A stretch of 64,000 nucleotides of DNA from assembly GCF_023806465.1 (NCBI RefSeq), contig NZ_JAMSLS010000002.1, forward strand, positions 496,001-560,000, given 5' to 3'. Each line of letters begins with the position of its first letter. Within the stretch, counting starts at the first letter, position 1. The position numbers and the translations under genes are program-made. Under the pieces are notes generated by a model. That model ran no database searches. It had not been told where the DNA came from and was given only the letters and a program-made list of their open reading frames with translations. This DNA is from Thermomicrobium sp. CFH 73360 (GTDB lineage: Bacteria > Chloroflexota > Chloroflexia > Thermomicrobiales > Thermomicrobiaceae). Shown here piece after piece: positions 11,749 through 20,140 of the stretch.

Positions 11749-12918
11749 TCACCAGCTTCCCCGACTACCACGCCAGAGCGCGACAACCGCTGCCAGTGCA
11801 GCTACGCCCAGGACAATAGCCGCTGCCGCCCGGCTCCCTTGCTGCGTGGCGGCACGTTCGGCGAGCCACGCTTTCCACGATTGATCGAGCTCATCGACGC
11901 CGAGTCCAAGGCTCCGCTCCAGTGCTTCGTCGTCCGTCACCCCCTCGCGATAGGCAGCGAGGAGACGCGCAACTCCCTCCTCGCCGTACGTCGCGACAAG
12001 GTATTCCACGACGCTCCGGCTCGCTGCGTAGCCGAGAAGTGCCGTTTCTGGATCGGCGCCGAAACCGGAGCCAAGTGCCCGCAGGGAAGGGAGCTTACCC
12101 GAGCGACGAGCTTGCTCGAGCACTGCATCCAAGCGCGGATCATCCGCCATCTGATACCTAGTCGCCAGTCCTTCATCGAGCCAGGCTGGTGGGGTCGTGA
12201 ACGGATTGTCAGTCGCCCGCGCGATGACGAGATGAAGAACCTCGTGGCTTAAGATGCGCGCAAGTTCCTCCTCTGCCCCGATCCCAGGCGCAATGCCAGC
12301 CAAGACGAGCCAGTACTCGGGAAGTGCGAGACCCCCGATCCACTCCTCGCTCTGCAGCGGTAAGGCACTCCGGAGTGCCTCCGGAGAAGGGTACAGGAGC
12401 ACACGAACTGGCCTCTCCAGCTCGACCCCAAACCGTTGGCTGAAGTCAGTGATCGAGCCAGTGGTGATCGTCAGCGCCTGCTCAAGATACCGTTCATCGG
12501 TAACAGCACTGTAGAGCTCCACCGGACCACTCACGCGCTGCACCCACTGGTACCGATCGTCCAGATAGCGCAACGTGCGAGCAGGCGAGTCAACCCAACT
12601 CCCGTCGGCGAATACCACGCGCCAGCGATAGGTAAGGTCGATTCCCGGCGGGAGATAGTTCACGCGCATATCGCGCTCATAGCGTACAGAGAGCGCTGGA
12701 GCAGGCGTGATGTGTGGCCGGGCGACGAAGGTTACGGCACCGAGCAGAGGGCGATAACGGAGTTCGACCCGTTGGATGGGCTGAGTCGCCTGGACCTCGA
12801 GGGTAAAAACAATGCGCTCGGGAAAGTCGACGGCCGCAGCGAGGTCGTGGAACTGGACACTCGCTGCGGCCTGAGTCGGCTGCACCGGGAAGACTGTGAG
12901 CACGAGCAACGCGAGCAC
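11749..12918 (-). CDS. Secreted or membrane-anchored HExxH peptidase-like protein (peptidase MA family)
   Basis: A 389-residue protein whose start I place at a GTG (12918), five bases after the prfB stop codon. That choice yields a clean signal segment (LALLVLTVFPVQPTQAA), whereas the longer frame is a shadow of prfB. A beta-rich domain follows, then a gluzincin domain with HEVLHLV (HExxH) near residue 242 and the downstream PAWLDEGLATRYQ, the usual third-ligand Glu region of peptidase MA-like and M1-like proteins. The C-terminus is a hydrophobic helix (AAAIVLGVAALAAVVALW) followed by Arg, so the enzyme is probably tethered outside the membrane. Substrate is unknown. The tight coupling to prfB looks positional, not functional. 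Confidence 0.8.
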   Translation of the reverse strand: MLALLVLTVFPVQPTQAAASVQFHDLAAAVDFPERIVFTLEVQATQPIQRVELRYRPLLGAVTFVARPHITPAPALSVRYERDMRVNYLPPGIDLTYRWRVVFADGSWVDSPARTLRYLDDRYQWVQRVSGPVELYSAVTDERYLEQALTITTGSITDFSQRFGVELERPVRVLLYPSPEALRSALPLQSEEWIGGLALPEYWLVLAGIAPGIGAEEELARILSHEVLHLVIARATDNPFTTPPAWLDEGLATRYQMADDPRLDAVLEQARRSGKLPSLRALGSGFGADPETALLGYAASRSVVEYLVATYGEEGVARLLAAYREGVTDDEALERSLGLGVDELDQSWKAWLAERAATQQGSRAAAAIVLGVAALAAVVALWRGSRGSW

Positions 12919-12922
12919 GAGC

Positions 12923-14048
12923 TTAGTTGCCGCTCGCGTTACCTGTTTCCTCGCTCTCGGCAGCCTGCTGGTGCAGGTATGCCTCGATGAACGAATCGAT
13001 TTCACCTTCCAGTACCGCCTGGATATTCGGCGTGCTGACCTCCGTCCGGTGGTCGGTAACCATTGTATACGGGTGCAGCACATAGGATCGGATGCGATTA
13101 CCCCAGCCTGTAACAACCGGCTTCCCCTTGAGGCGGGCTTGCTCCTCCTGACGCTGACGGATCTTCAGCTCGAGAAGGCGCGCCTTCAGAATTTTCATCG
13201 CCGTCTCGCGGTTCTGGATCTGCGATCGCTCGTTCTGACATGTCACGACAATACCAGTCGGCAGGTGTGTGATACGCACCGCAGACTCCGTCTTGTTGAC
13301 ATGCTGCCCACCGTGGCCAGAGGCACGGAAGGTATCGATCCGGATGTCCTCGTCGCGAATCTCAACGTCATCGTCCTCTTCGACGAGCGGCAAGACCTCC
13401 ACGAGGGCAAACGACGTATGGCGCCGGTGCGCAGCATCGAAGGGCGACAGGCGCACCAGTCGGTGCGTCCCAGCCTCACCTTTCAAGTACCCATACGCGT
13501 ATGGCCCGCGCACCTCGACCGTCGCGCTCTTGATCCCGGCCTCTTCCCCTTCAAGCAGGTCAACAACCTCTGCGGCGAATCCGGCCCGCTGCGCCCAACG
13601 AAGGTACATCCGCAAGAGCATCTCTGCCCAGTCCTGGGCGTCCACGCCACCAGTACCGGCATGGATTGCGAGGATAGCGTCATGTCCATCATACTGGCCG
13701 TTCAAGAGCAGACGAAGTTCAAGCTGCCGGACGCGCTCTGCAAGCTCCGCGGCCTCACGTTCGACTTCGCTCGCCAGCTCGAGATCTTCGCTGGCAAGGG
13801 GACGGAACTCCAGGAGCTCGCGCGCTTGCTGTGAGAGCGTCTCCCATTCCGTAACCAGTTCACGCAGCTGACTCAGACGACGCAGAAGCTGCTGTGCACG
13901 CGGCGGATCCTGCCAGAGTTCGGGATCGGCAGTCTCGTGCTCAAGCTGTTCGATCTGCTGGCGCTTGCCGGGCAGGTCAAAGACGCACCCCAATTCGGTC
14001 AAGTCGCTCGACCAGCTCTTCCAAATCGATAAGCATCGGCTGTACCAT
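12923..14048 (-). CDS. prfB: Peptide chain release factor 2, expressed by programmed +1 frameshift
   Basis: RF2 reads UAA and UGA stops. The gene begins in one frame (ATG at 14048 after a strong GGGAGGTGG; 23 codons ending ...IGVRL) and meets an in-frame UGA at 13979-13977 within CTTTGAC. It continues in the +1 frame from GAC at 13978 to the stop at 12923, giving 374 residues, the family length. The slippery CTT-TGA-C and the GGGGTG just upstream match the classic RF2 autoregulatory site. Downstream motifs confirm identity: the stop-codon recognition tripeptide SPF in RLSPFDAAHRRHTS and the catalytic GGQ at residues 246-248. Annotators that ignore the shift will truncate the protein or misplace its start at 14065. 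Confidence 0.97.
13976..13998 (-). promoter_or_regulatory. RF2 programmed frameshift site
   Basis: On the coding strand the bases read GGGGTGCGTCTTTGACC. The internal Shine-Dalgarno-like GGGG lies a few bases before CTT, and the zero-frame codon after CTT is the RF2-specific stop TGA followed by C. When RF2 is scarce the ribosome slips one base forward and makes full-length RF2. Confidence 0.93.
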
Positions 14049-14067
14049 CGTCCACCACCTCCCACGG

Positions 14068-14094
14068 AAAAAGCGGCTGACCCTGCGGTCAGCC
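14068..14094 (-). terminator. Hairpin plus T5 in the prfB leader, possible attenuator
   Basis: On the minus strand an 8-bp perfect stem (GGCTGACC with GGTCAGCC, four-base loop) is followed by GC and five T residues, then the prfB ribosome site. It has the form of an intrinsic terminator but lies between the likely -10 box and the gene. It could be an attenuator or simply a leader hairpin. Confidence 0.5.
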
Positions 14095-14102
14095 TCCGCT
14101 AC

Positions 14103-14108
14103 AGTATA
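14103..14108 (-). promoter_or_regulatory. -10 element of prfB
   Basis: TATACT on the minus strand, about 55 bases before the prfB ATG. The hexamer 17 bases upstream (CGTCAA) is a poor -35. Confidence 0.45.
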
Positions 14109-14125
14109 GCAGAAACACCTTCCAG

Positions 14126-14154
14126 TTGACGAATCCCGATCGCTGCGGTAAGGT
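14126..14154 (+). promoter_or_regulatory. Promoter of the Rrf2 regulator and cysteine desulfurase
   Basis: TTGACG at 14126-14131 and TAAGGT at 14149-14154 with exactly 17 bases between them, about 80 bases upstream of the Rrf2 ATG. The leader between them and the gene is where autoregulation by an Rrf2 protein would be expected, but I cannot define an operator. Confidence 0.55.
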
Positions 14155-14236
14155 AAAGGCGCGGGGCGAGAATGATTCTCAGCTGCGAGCAAGTTGCAGA
14201 TCGTCCCCGCCTTTCGCCAGCGATAGGACACGAACC

Positions 14237-14677
14237 ATGAAGGTCTCAACGCGCGGTGAGTACGGGCTCCGAGCGATGGTCTCGCTGGCACGGATGTACG
14301 GGCGCGGGCCAATGCCTTTGAGTGTGATCGCACAAGACTCGGCTGTCCCACTCGCATACCTCGAGCAGCTGATGCTGCCGCTGCGCCGAGCGGGACTGGT
14401 TATCTCCACTCGCGGCGCACATGGTGGCTATCAGCTCGCAAGACCACCGGAACAGGTGAAAGTGGGCGAGATCTACCGGGTCATGGAAGGACCAATCGCA
14501 CCGATGGACTGCGTCCGCGAGGACGCCGACGAGGACACGTGCCCAATGATCGATGGCTGTGCCACCCGAGTCGTCTGGCTGAAGCTCCGCGATAGCATCA
14601 TCGAGGTACTCGATTCGACTACCCTTGCGGATCTCATCGCCCAAGCGCCACGGCCGCGTGCCGAGCAGCCGGCGTGA
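14237..14677 (+). CDS. Rrf2-family transcriptional regulator, IscR-like
   Basis: A 146-residue winged-helix regulator. The N-terminal MKVSTRGEYGLRAMVSLA and the wing around STRGAHGGYQLARPPEQV are diagnostic of the Rrf2 family. Three cysteines in the segment MDCVREDADEDTCPMIDGC have C-x9-C-x5-C spacing, compatible with a [2Fe-2S] cluster though wider than the classical IscR arrangement. The ATG at 14237 gives the exact family start and is preceded by an AGGA. The cysteine desulfurase begins 37 bases downstream on the same strand, so this protein probably represses or tunes iron-sulfur cluster assembly according to cluster availability. Confidence 0.92.
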   Translation: MKVSTRGEYGLRAMVSLARMYGRGPMPLSVIAQDSAVPLAYLEQLMLPLRRAGLVISTRGAHGGYQLARPPEQVKVGEIYRVMEGPIAPMDCVREDADEDTCPMIDGCATRVVWLKLRDSIIEVLDSTTLADLIAQAPRPRAEQPA

Positions 14678-14714
14678 CCCGCTCGCTCGGTCGTCTTGCA
14701 CGACGGAGGAACGA

Positions 14715-15887
14715 GTGAATCGAACGGAGATCTATCTCGACCACGCTGCGACGACGCCGGTCGATCCACGCGTGCTCGAGGCGATGTTGCCGTATTTCAG
14801 CGACCGCTACGGCAATCCCTCGAGCATCTATGCGCTTGGCCGTGAGGCGCGCGCAGCGCTTGACCAGGCGCGTGCCCGAATCTCGCGGCTCCTCAACTGC
14901 CAGGCACGCGAAATTATCTTCACGAGCGGAGGAACTGAAAGCGACAATCTCGCCCTCAAGGGCGTCGCATTCTGGCATCTTCTGCATGGGCGTGGACGCC
15001 ATATCGTCACGACAGCATTCGAGCACCACGCGGTGCTCCACAGCGCCGAGTATTTGGAGCGATTCGGCTTTGAGGTCACCTACGTCCGACCAGACCGGCA
15101 CGGGATTGTTCACCCGGAGTTCATCGAGGCAGCGTTGCGACCAGATACGATCCTCGTCTCGGTCATGTATGCCAACAACGAAATCGGCACCATCCAGCCG
15201 ATCGCTGAGATCGCCCGGCTGTGTCGGGAACGCGGCATTACCTTCCACACTGACGCGGTGCAAGCTGCCGGCACCCTGCCGCTGGATGTTGAGGCACTGG
15301 GAGTTGATCTTCTTTCTGTGAGTGCGCACAAGTTCTACGGGCCGAAGGGGGTTGGGTTCCTCTATGTCCGCACCGGAACACCAATCCTCTGGCAACAGCA
15401 TGGTGGTGCGCAGGAGAGCAACCGGCGAGCCGGTACCGAGAACGTCCCCGGCATCGTTGGGATGGCACGTGCCCTTGAACTGGCATCCGAGGAGCTCGAA
15501 GAACGAAACGCGCACATCCTGGCGCTACGCGAGCAACTCATTGATGGCATCCTGAGCCGAATTCCCGGTGCACAGCTCAACGGCCATCGGGAGCAGCGCC
15601 TTTCGAACAATGTCAACGTGACCTTTGAGGGTGTTGACGGGGAAACTTTGCTCCTCAACCTCGACCTGCATGGAATCGCCGCCTCCTCCGGTTCCGCTTG
15701 CACCACCGGCTCGACCGAACCGAGTCATGTCTTGCTTGCGATTGGGCTCACACCAGAGCAGGCGCGGAGCAGTGTCCGCCTAACCCTCGGCAAGGACAAC
15801 ACAGCCAGCGAGATCGAACGCACACTCGACGTCCTCGAGGAGACAGTCACTCACCTACGCAAGCTTGCCCGAACTCGCGCTCGTTAA
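14715..15887 (+). CDS. iscS: Cysteine desulfurase (IscS/NifS family)
   Basis: A 390-residue PLP enzyme that strips sulfur from cysteine as an enzyme-bound persulfide for iron-sulfur clusters or tRNA thiolation. It opens with YLDHAATTPVDPRVLEAM, typical of the family. The PLP lysine is K206 in SAHKFYGPKG, and the catalytic cysteine is C329 in the loop SSGSACTTGSTEPSHVL. The start is a GTG at 14715 with GGAGG six bases upstream; longer in-frame starts overlap the Rrf2 gene. No scaffold (iscU) or mnmA is adjacent. The stop codon overlaps that of convergent scpB by three bases. Confidence 0.94.
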   Translation: MNRTEIYLDHAATTPVDPRVLEAMLPYFSDRYGNPSSIYALGREARAALDQARARISRLLNCQAREIIFTSGGTESDNLALKGVAFWHLLHGRGRHIVTTAFEHHAVLHSAEYLERFGFEVTYVRPDRHGIVHPEFIEAALRPDTILVSVMYANNEIGTIQPIAEIARLCRERGITFHTDAVQAAGTLPLDVEALGVDLLSVSAHKFYGPKGVGFLYVRTGTPILWQQHGGAQESNRRAGTENVPGIVGMARALELASEELEERNAHILALREQLIDGILSRIPGAQLNGHREQRLSNNVNVTFEGVDGETLLLNLDLHGIAASSGSACTTGSTEPSHVLLAIGLTPEQARSSVRLTLGKDNTASEIERTLDVLEETVTHLRKLARTRAR

Positions 15888-16423
15888 TGTGTGCTCTGTT
15901 TGGCCAGGAGGAGTTCACGGAGTTCAGCCGGCAGCGGCGGCAAGGCGGCCAGATTGGCAAGGCCGAACCGTTCAAGAAAGAATGTCGTCGTCCCATACTC
16001 GACCGGTTGGCCAGGCCCTGATCGCCGTCCGATCGGCTCGGCCAGTCCGTGCGCGAGCAAGGTTTGGAGCGCTGTGCTGCAGTCAACACCGCGGATCGCC
16101 TCGATCTCGGCACGTGTCACCGGCTGAAGATAGGCAATGATGGCGAGCGTCTCGAGTGCAGCTGCTGAGAGGCGACTTGACTCATTCCCGAGGAAGCGAG
16201 TGATCAGCGGCCCGACTTCTGGGAGCGTCGCAAGTTGCACCTGATCCCCATGCCGGAGGAGGATGAGCCCAATAGTCCGTGCACGGCGCTCGAGTTCTCC
16301 AAGGAGTGGCTCCAATTCCTCTGGCGTAATCTCCAAGAGTGCAGCCAGCCGCTCGCGCGCCACTGGCCCACCCGCCGCAAAGAGCACTGCACCAAGCGCG
16401 GCGATCCGATCACGCTCAACCAT
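15884..16423 (-). CDS. scpB: Segregation and condensation protein B
   Basis: A 179-residue kleisin-associated subunit of the bacterial SMC condensin. Two winged-helix domains are visible: the first around LAALLEITPEELEPLLGELE, the second around ETLAIIAYLQPVTRAEIEAIRGVD, the most conserved ScpB stretch, then FGTTxxFLERFGL-type sequence near the C-terminus. The ATG at 16423 overlaps the end of scpA by eight bases (ATGGTTGA), which sets the start and implies coupling. A longer frame extends 22 codons upstream into scpA. No smc gene is in the window. Confidence 0.93.
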   Translation of the reverse strand: MVERDRIAALGAVLFAAGGPVARERLAALLEITPEELEPLLGELERRARTIGLILLRHGDQVQLATLPEVGPLITRFLGNESSRLSAAALETLAIIAYLQPVTRAEIEAIRGVDCSTALQTLLAHGLAEPIGRRSGPGQPVEYGTTTFFLERFGLANLAALPPLPAELRELLLAKQSTH

Positions 16424-17138
16424 TCGGCGCGCGCTCCTTCCGCCATACCCAAATCTCGCCGAACGGCTCACGTTGCTCGAGCTCGACAAGTCGCCGGCGG
16501 ACGAGCGTCAAAAGCGCCAACACGCCAACAACGACCTCGCTTCGCGTCGGTCGTTCACCAAGCAGTGTGCGGAAGGCGCAACGTCCCACGAGGCGTGCCC
16601 GCAATCGTTCGATCATTGTCGTCAGTGAGACTACCGCTCTCCAGCGCACTGTGGCGACAGGGCGCTGCCGTCGCACCCAGCGCTGCAAGGCTTGCAGAAG
16701 TTTTTCAGGGCATCCTTCAGGAACAGCTGCCCGCACACGGGGCTGCGGCGGACGAGACCAGGAACGGAGGCCTGCTTCATCGCGCGCCCGTAGCCAGTTC
16801 GCGACCTCACGGAATACCTGGTACCGCTGGAGATCCCGAACCAGCGGGTCCTCCACATCCTCCGGCGAGTCCGGTCGAGGCAAGAGTGCGCGTGCCTTCA
16901 GTGCAGCCAGGCGACTTGCAACGACCAAGAAATCAGCGAGCAATTCCGGCTGTGCCTCTTCAAGCGGTTCCAACGCCGCGAGGAACTGTTCCGTCACCGC
17001 ACGAAGTGAGACCGTGGTAATGGGAAGCTGCCGTGCTTCGACCAGTTGGAGTAAGAGATCAAGCGGTCCGGAAAACTCTCCCACGGTGACGGGTACGTTG
17101 CGCAGGCAAGTGGAGAGGACTATTGCGCGCATGTCCAC
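16416..17138 (-). CDS. scpA: Segregation and condensation protein A (kleisin)
   Basis: A 240-residue kleisin that bridges SMC heads. The N-terminal GEFSGPLDLLLQLVE is the diagnostic SMC-binding helix, followed by LADFLVVASRLAALKARALLP. The C-terminal winged helix ends near REPFGEIWVWR. The basic middle region is expected linker. Starts at a GTG (17138) or the ATG two codons later (17132); both are within a few bases of the upstream protease stop, so the three genes appear to be one transcript with scpB last. Confidence 0.9.
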   Translation of the reverse strand: MDMRAIVLSTCLRNVPVTVGEFSGPLDLLLQLVEARQLPITTVSLRAVTEQFLAALEPLEEAQPELLADFLVVASRLAALKARALLPRPDSPEDVEDPLVRDLQRYQVFREVANWLRARDEAGLRSWSRPPQPRVRAAVPEGCPEKLLQALQRWVRRQRPVATVRWRAVVSLTTMIERLRARLVGRCAFRTLLGERPTRSEVVVGVLALLTLVRRRLVELEQREPFGEIWVWRKERAPNG

Positions 17139-17141
17139 GGC

Positions 17142-17786
17142 CTAGAGCGGCGATTCTCCAACGATCAGGCGAAAGAGGAGACGATAGACCGGCACATACA
17201 TCGCCGCGAGAATGCTTCCACCCAGGCTACCAAACACGATCAGTACAAGGAGAATCCCTACTCCGTACCGCTCCAGCGGTGCTAAGACCGGGTACCAGAA
17301 CGCCGGCAAGATCCCGAGGAGGATCTTGAGCCCATCCAATGGCGGGATCGGGATCAAGTTAAAGGCAGCGAGTAGGAGATTCACGAGCACGAGTCGTTGG
17401 ACGAATGTTGTCACCACCTCAGGAGCAGCCGGTAGTCCAAGCCGGTACGGCAGCGCAAAAGCAAGTGCCACGATCACATTCGAGAGGGGGCCGGCCAACG
17501 CAGTGAGTGCCATCCCCCGGTGCCCCCAGCGGAGCCGGTTTGGATTCACCGGCACCGGCCTCCCCCAGCCAATCCCGAAGCCTAAGAAGACAATCATAAG
17601 GAGGCCAATCGACCCGATCGGGTCAAGGTGTGCGAGAGGGTTCAGTGTCACCCGGCCGAGCCGCGCAGCTGTATCGTCACCCAGTCGCAGCGCCGTCCAG
17701 GCATGCGCGAACTCGTGGATCGTTATGGCAACCACGAAGGCGAGGAGCGTGGCCAGAATGGTTTCCGCATCGAATCGTCCAAGCAC
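17142..17786 (-). CDS. Site-2-type membrane metalloprotease (M50 family)
   Basis: A 214-residue integral membrane protein with about five to six hydrophobic segments. Zinc ligands are in ITIHEFAHAWTAL (HExxH near residues 24-28), and the distal Asp is in NLIPIPPLDGLKIL near residue 145. The family is the short 'YwhC/Rip2-like' group without PDZ or CBS domains. Such enzymes cut transmembrane substrates, often anti-sigma factors, but many are uncharacterised. It precedes scpA by three bases, a neighbourhood seen repeatedly for this family in bacteria (protease, scpA, scpB). It follows oppF by six bases on the same strand. Confidence 0.92.
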   Translation of the reverse strand: MLGRFDAETILATLLAFVVAITIHEFAHAWTALRLGDDTAARLGRVTLNPLAHLDPIGSIGLLMIVFLGFGIGWGRPVPVNPNRLRWGHRGMALTALAGPLSNVIVALAFALPYRLGLPAAPEVVTTFVQRLVLVNLLLAAFNLIPIPPLDGLKILLGILPAFWYPVLAPLERYGVGILLVLIVFGSLGGSILAAMYVPVYRLLFRLIVGESPL

Positions 17787-17792
17787 GGCAGG

Positions 17793-18827
17793 TTACGGCG
17801 TGCAGCCGGGATAGAGGTGGCAGGCCACATAGTGCCCGCCGCCCTGATCGACGAAACGCGGCTCGACCTTGGCACACACATCCATCGCGTATGGGCAACG
17901 CGTGTGGAAGCGGCAACCAGCCGGTGGGTTGATCGGACTGGGCACATCCCCCGTCAGGATGATCCGTTCGCGCTTCTTCTCAATCTTCGGATCGGGGATT
18001 GGCACGGCACTCAAGAGTGCCTTCGTGTAGGGATGGAGCGGATCATCGTACAGTGCGTTGCGATCGGCCAGCTCAACAATCTTGCCGAGATACATCACAG
18101 CCACACGGTCAGAGATGTGGCGCACCACACTGAGGTCGTGCGCGATGAAGAGGTAAGTCAAGTGGAACTTCTCTTGGAGTTCCTCCAGGAGATTGATGAT
18201 CTGAGCCTGAATCGAAACATCGAGTGCGGACACCGGCTCGTCAGCGACAATGAATTCCGGGTTTGCCGCGAGCGCGCGGGCGATTCCGATCCGCTGCCGC
18301 TGCCCGCCAGAGAACTCGTGCGGATAGCGGTTGGCAAAGTACGGGTTGAGACCGACAACCTCAAGGAGTTCCTGCACCCGCTGGTTCCGCTGTTCCTTGG
18401 GCACCAGCTTGTGAATCTGCATGGGCTCCGCGATGATACTCCCAACCGTCATACGTGGGTTCAGCGATGCATAGGGATCCTGGAAGATCATCTGCATATG
18501 CCGCCGCATCTTGCGCATCTCACCCGGCGGCAGCTTCGTGAGATCGACCCCGTTGAAGAGCACCTGTCCAGCGGTCGGCTTATAGAGCTGCAGGATCGCC
18601 CGCCCGGTCGTGCTCTTCCCACAACCGCTCTCACCCACGAGACCAAGGGTCTCGCCCCGGTAGATCCGGAAAGAGATATCGTCAACCGCTTTCACCCAGC
18701 CCACACGCCGTTGCAAGATGATGCCCCGGGTAAGCGGGAAATACATCTTGAGGTTACGGACGTCGAGCAGCACTTCCCGCTGCTGCGGACCAGTCGTCGT
18801 CGTTGCTGGCCGGAGTTCAGTTGCCAT
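17793..18827 (-). CDS. oppF: Oligopeptide/dipeptide ABC transporter ATPase, OppF/DppF type
   Basis: A 344-residue ABC ATPase powering peptide uptake. Walker A is GESGCGKST near residue 69, the signature is [17 protein letters not shown], and Walker B is [18 protein letters not shown]. The C-terminal oligo_HPY region has the cysteine cluster [14 protein letters not shown] plus a later Cys, which in relatives can hold an iron-sulfur cluster. It overlaps the end of oppD by 11 bases. The matching permease genes are not in this window, so the complex must be completed by a locus elsewhere. Confidence 0.92.
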   Translation of the reverse strand: MATELRPATTTTGPQQREVLLDVRNLKMYFPLTRGIILQRRVGWVKAVDDISFRIYRGETLGLVGESGCGKSTTGRAILQLYKPTAGQVLFNGVDLTKLPPGEMRKMRRHMQMIFQDPYASLNPRMTVGSIIAEPMQIHKLVPKEQRNQRVQELLEVVGLNPYFANRYPHEFSGGQRQRIGIARALAANPEFIVADEPVSALDVSIQAQIINLLEELQEKFHLTYLFIAHDLSVVRHISDRVAVMYLGKIVELADRNALYDDPLHPYTKALLSAVPIPDPKIEKKRERIILTGDVPSPINPPAGCRFHTRCPYAMDVCAKVEPRFVDQGGGHYVACHLYPGCTP

Positions 18828-19842
18828 CGTCAGCCCTCACCTCTCCATAGCGCCGTGGGCCGGCGAGCGAGACCTCGTCCCAGTACCAGCAGGCAGAACG
18901 GTGAACCGGATTCACCTCGAAAAGTGGGGGATTCTTCTCACTGCACTTTTCACGCGCAAAGTCGCACCTGGGGACGAACGGACACATGTCTGGCAAGTCA
19001 ATCAGATCCGGCGGGAGCCCGCGGATCGGATTGAGCCGCTCCTTCCGCGGCGCATCGAGACGCGGGATAGAGTTCAGCAGCCCGACGGTATAGGGGTGCT
19101 TCGGATTCTCGAACAGCTCCTCAGTCGGCGCTGTCTCCACGATATGCCCCGCGTACATCACGTGGATCCGGTCGGTCATTCCCGCGACCACCCCAAGATC
19201 ATGGGTAATGAGGATCAGCGCCGTGTTGTGCTCCCGCTGGAGGGTTCGGATAAGGTCGAGGATCTGCGCCTGAATCGTCACGTCGAGCGCTGTCGTCGGC
19301 TCGTCGGCGATCAGGAGCGAGGGGTTGCAAGAAAGTGCCATCGCGATCATCACTCGTTGGCGCATCCCACCGGAGAACTGATGCGGGTACTGATCGACCC
19401 GTTGCTCGGCGTTCGGGATCCCAACCATCTTCAGAAGCTCGATGGCCCGCTGTCGCGCTTGCTGCTTGCTCATCCCAAGATGGAGCTCGAGCGCCTCACT
19501 GATCTGCCGGTTGATCGTCAGCACCGGATTGAGCGATGTCATTGGATCCTGGAAGATCATCGCGATCTTCCGGCCACGGATCGAGCGAACCTCATCGTCG
19601 CTCATTTTCAAGATATCGTCACCCTCGAACAAGATCTCGCCGCTGACAATCTTCCCCGGTGGGCTTGGGATGAGCCGCATGATCGAGAGCGCGGTAATAC
19701 TCTTCCCGCACCCACTCTCACCCACCAACCCAAGCGTCTCTCCCGGCATCAAATGGAAGGAGACCCCATCGACCGCCTTCACGACACCATCTTGCGTAAA
19801 GAACTGGGTGCGGAGATCACGCACCTCGAGCAGCGGTTCCAT
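18817..19842 (-). CDS. oppD: Oligopeptide/dipeptide ABC transporter ATPase, OppD/DppD type
   Basis: A 341-residue ABC ATPase, partner of the adjacent OppF-like protein. Walker [11 protein letters not shown] near residue 40, signature [16 protein letters not shown], Walker [19 protein letters not shown] and the H-loop [14 protein letters not shown] are intact. A C-terminal cysteine cluster ([14 protein letters not shown] with one Cys later) matches the OppD type. It lies 298 bases downstream of a peptide-binding lipoprotein gene on the same strand, which supports joint function in peptide import. Confidence 0.93.
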   Translation of the reverse strand: MEPLLEVRDLRTQFFTQDGVVKAVDGVSFHLMPGETLGLVGESGCGKSITALSIMRLIPSPPGKIVSGEILFEGDDILKMSDDEVRSIRGRKIAMIFQDPMTSLNPVLTINRQISEALELHLGMSKQQARQRAIELLKMVGIPNAEQRVDQYPHQFSGGMRQRVMIAMALSCNPSLLIADEPTTALDVTIQAQILDLIRTLQREHNTALILITHDLGVVAGMTDRIHVMYAGHIVETAPTEELFENPKHPYTVGLLNSIPRLDAPRKERLNPIRGLPPDLIDLPDMCPFVPRCDFAREKCSEKNPPLFEVNPVHRSACWYWDEVSLAGPRRYGEVRADDGN

Positions 19843-20140
19843 TGCGCCTCCTTCATCCCCTTCGCCCGCTGGTCGACCACATGCTGGGATCCCGCTCTCC
19901 GCGGCTACGCGCTCAGTCTAGCGGCTTTGCTCGACACCGTCAACCGGCCCCGTACAACTCGGCTCTCACTCATCGTCAGGCTCGATTCTCGACTGATCAA
20001 CGAGTTTCACCCTCGTTCACCGGCCACCCGAGTGTCGTCCACATGATCCTCCTCGCCGCCGCGGTGTCCACCCGGTGACATCGGAGATGTGACGTTCCAG
20101 ATGGGGACGGCCTCGAGCGCGGGGCCACCATCTTTCTGAG
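19843..20140. other. Gap between peptide-binding lipoprotein and oppD
   Basis: 298 bases without a gene, where OppB/OppC permeases would normally be encoded. The only structure I see is a small palindrome ACATC-GGA-GATGT near 20078-20090. No remnant of a permease reading frame was recognised. Confidence 0.45.

Noticed and set aside
15884-15887. Overlapping stop codons of convergent genes (also at 61202-61205)
   Set aside because: Real but ordinary in compact genomes. No terminator or function follows from it.
17628-20046. Plus-strand frames of 442-468 codons under the oligopeptide ATPase genes
   Set aside because: They are antisense to intact ABC ATPases, have no signal or motif, and show skewed composition.
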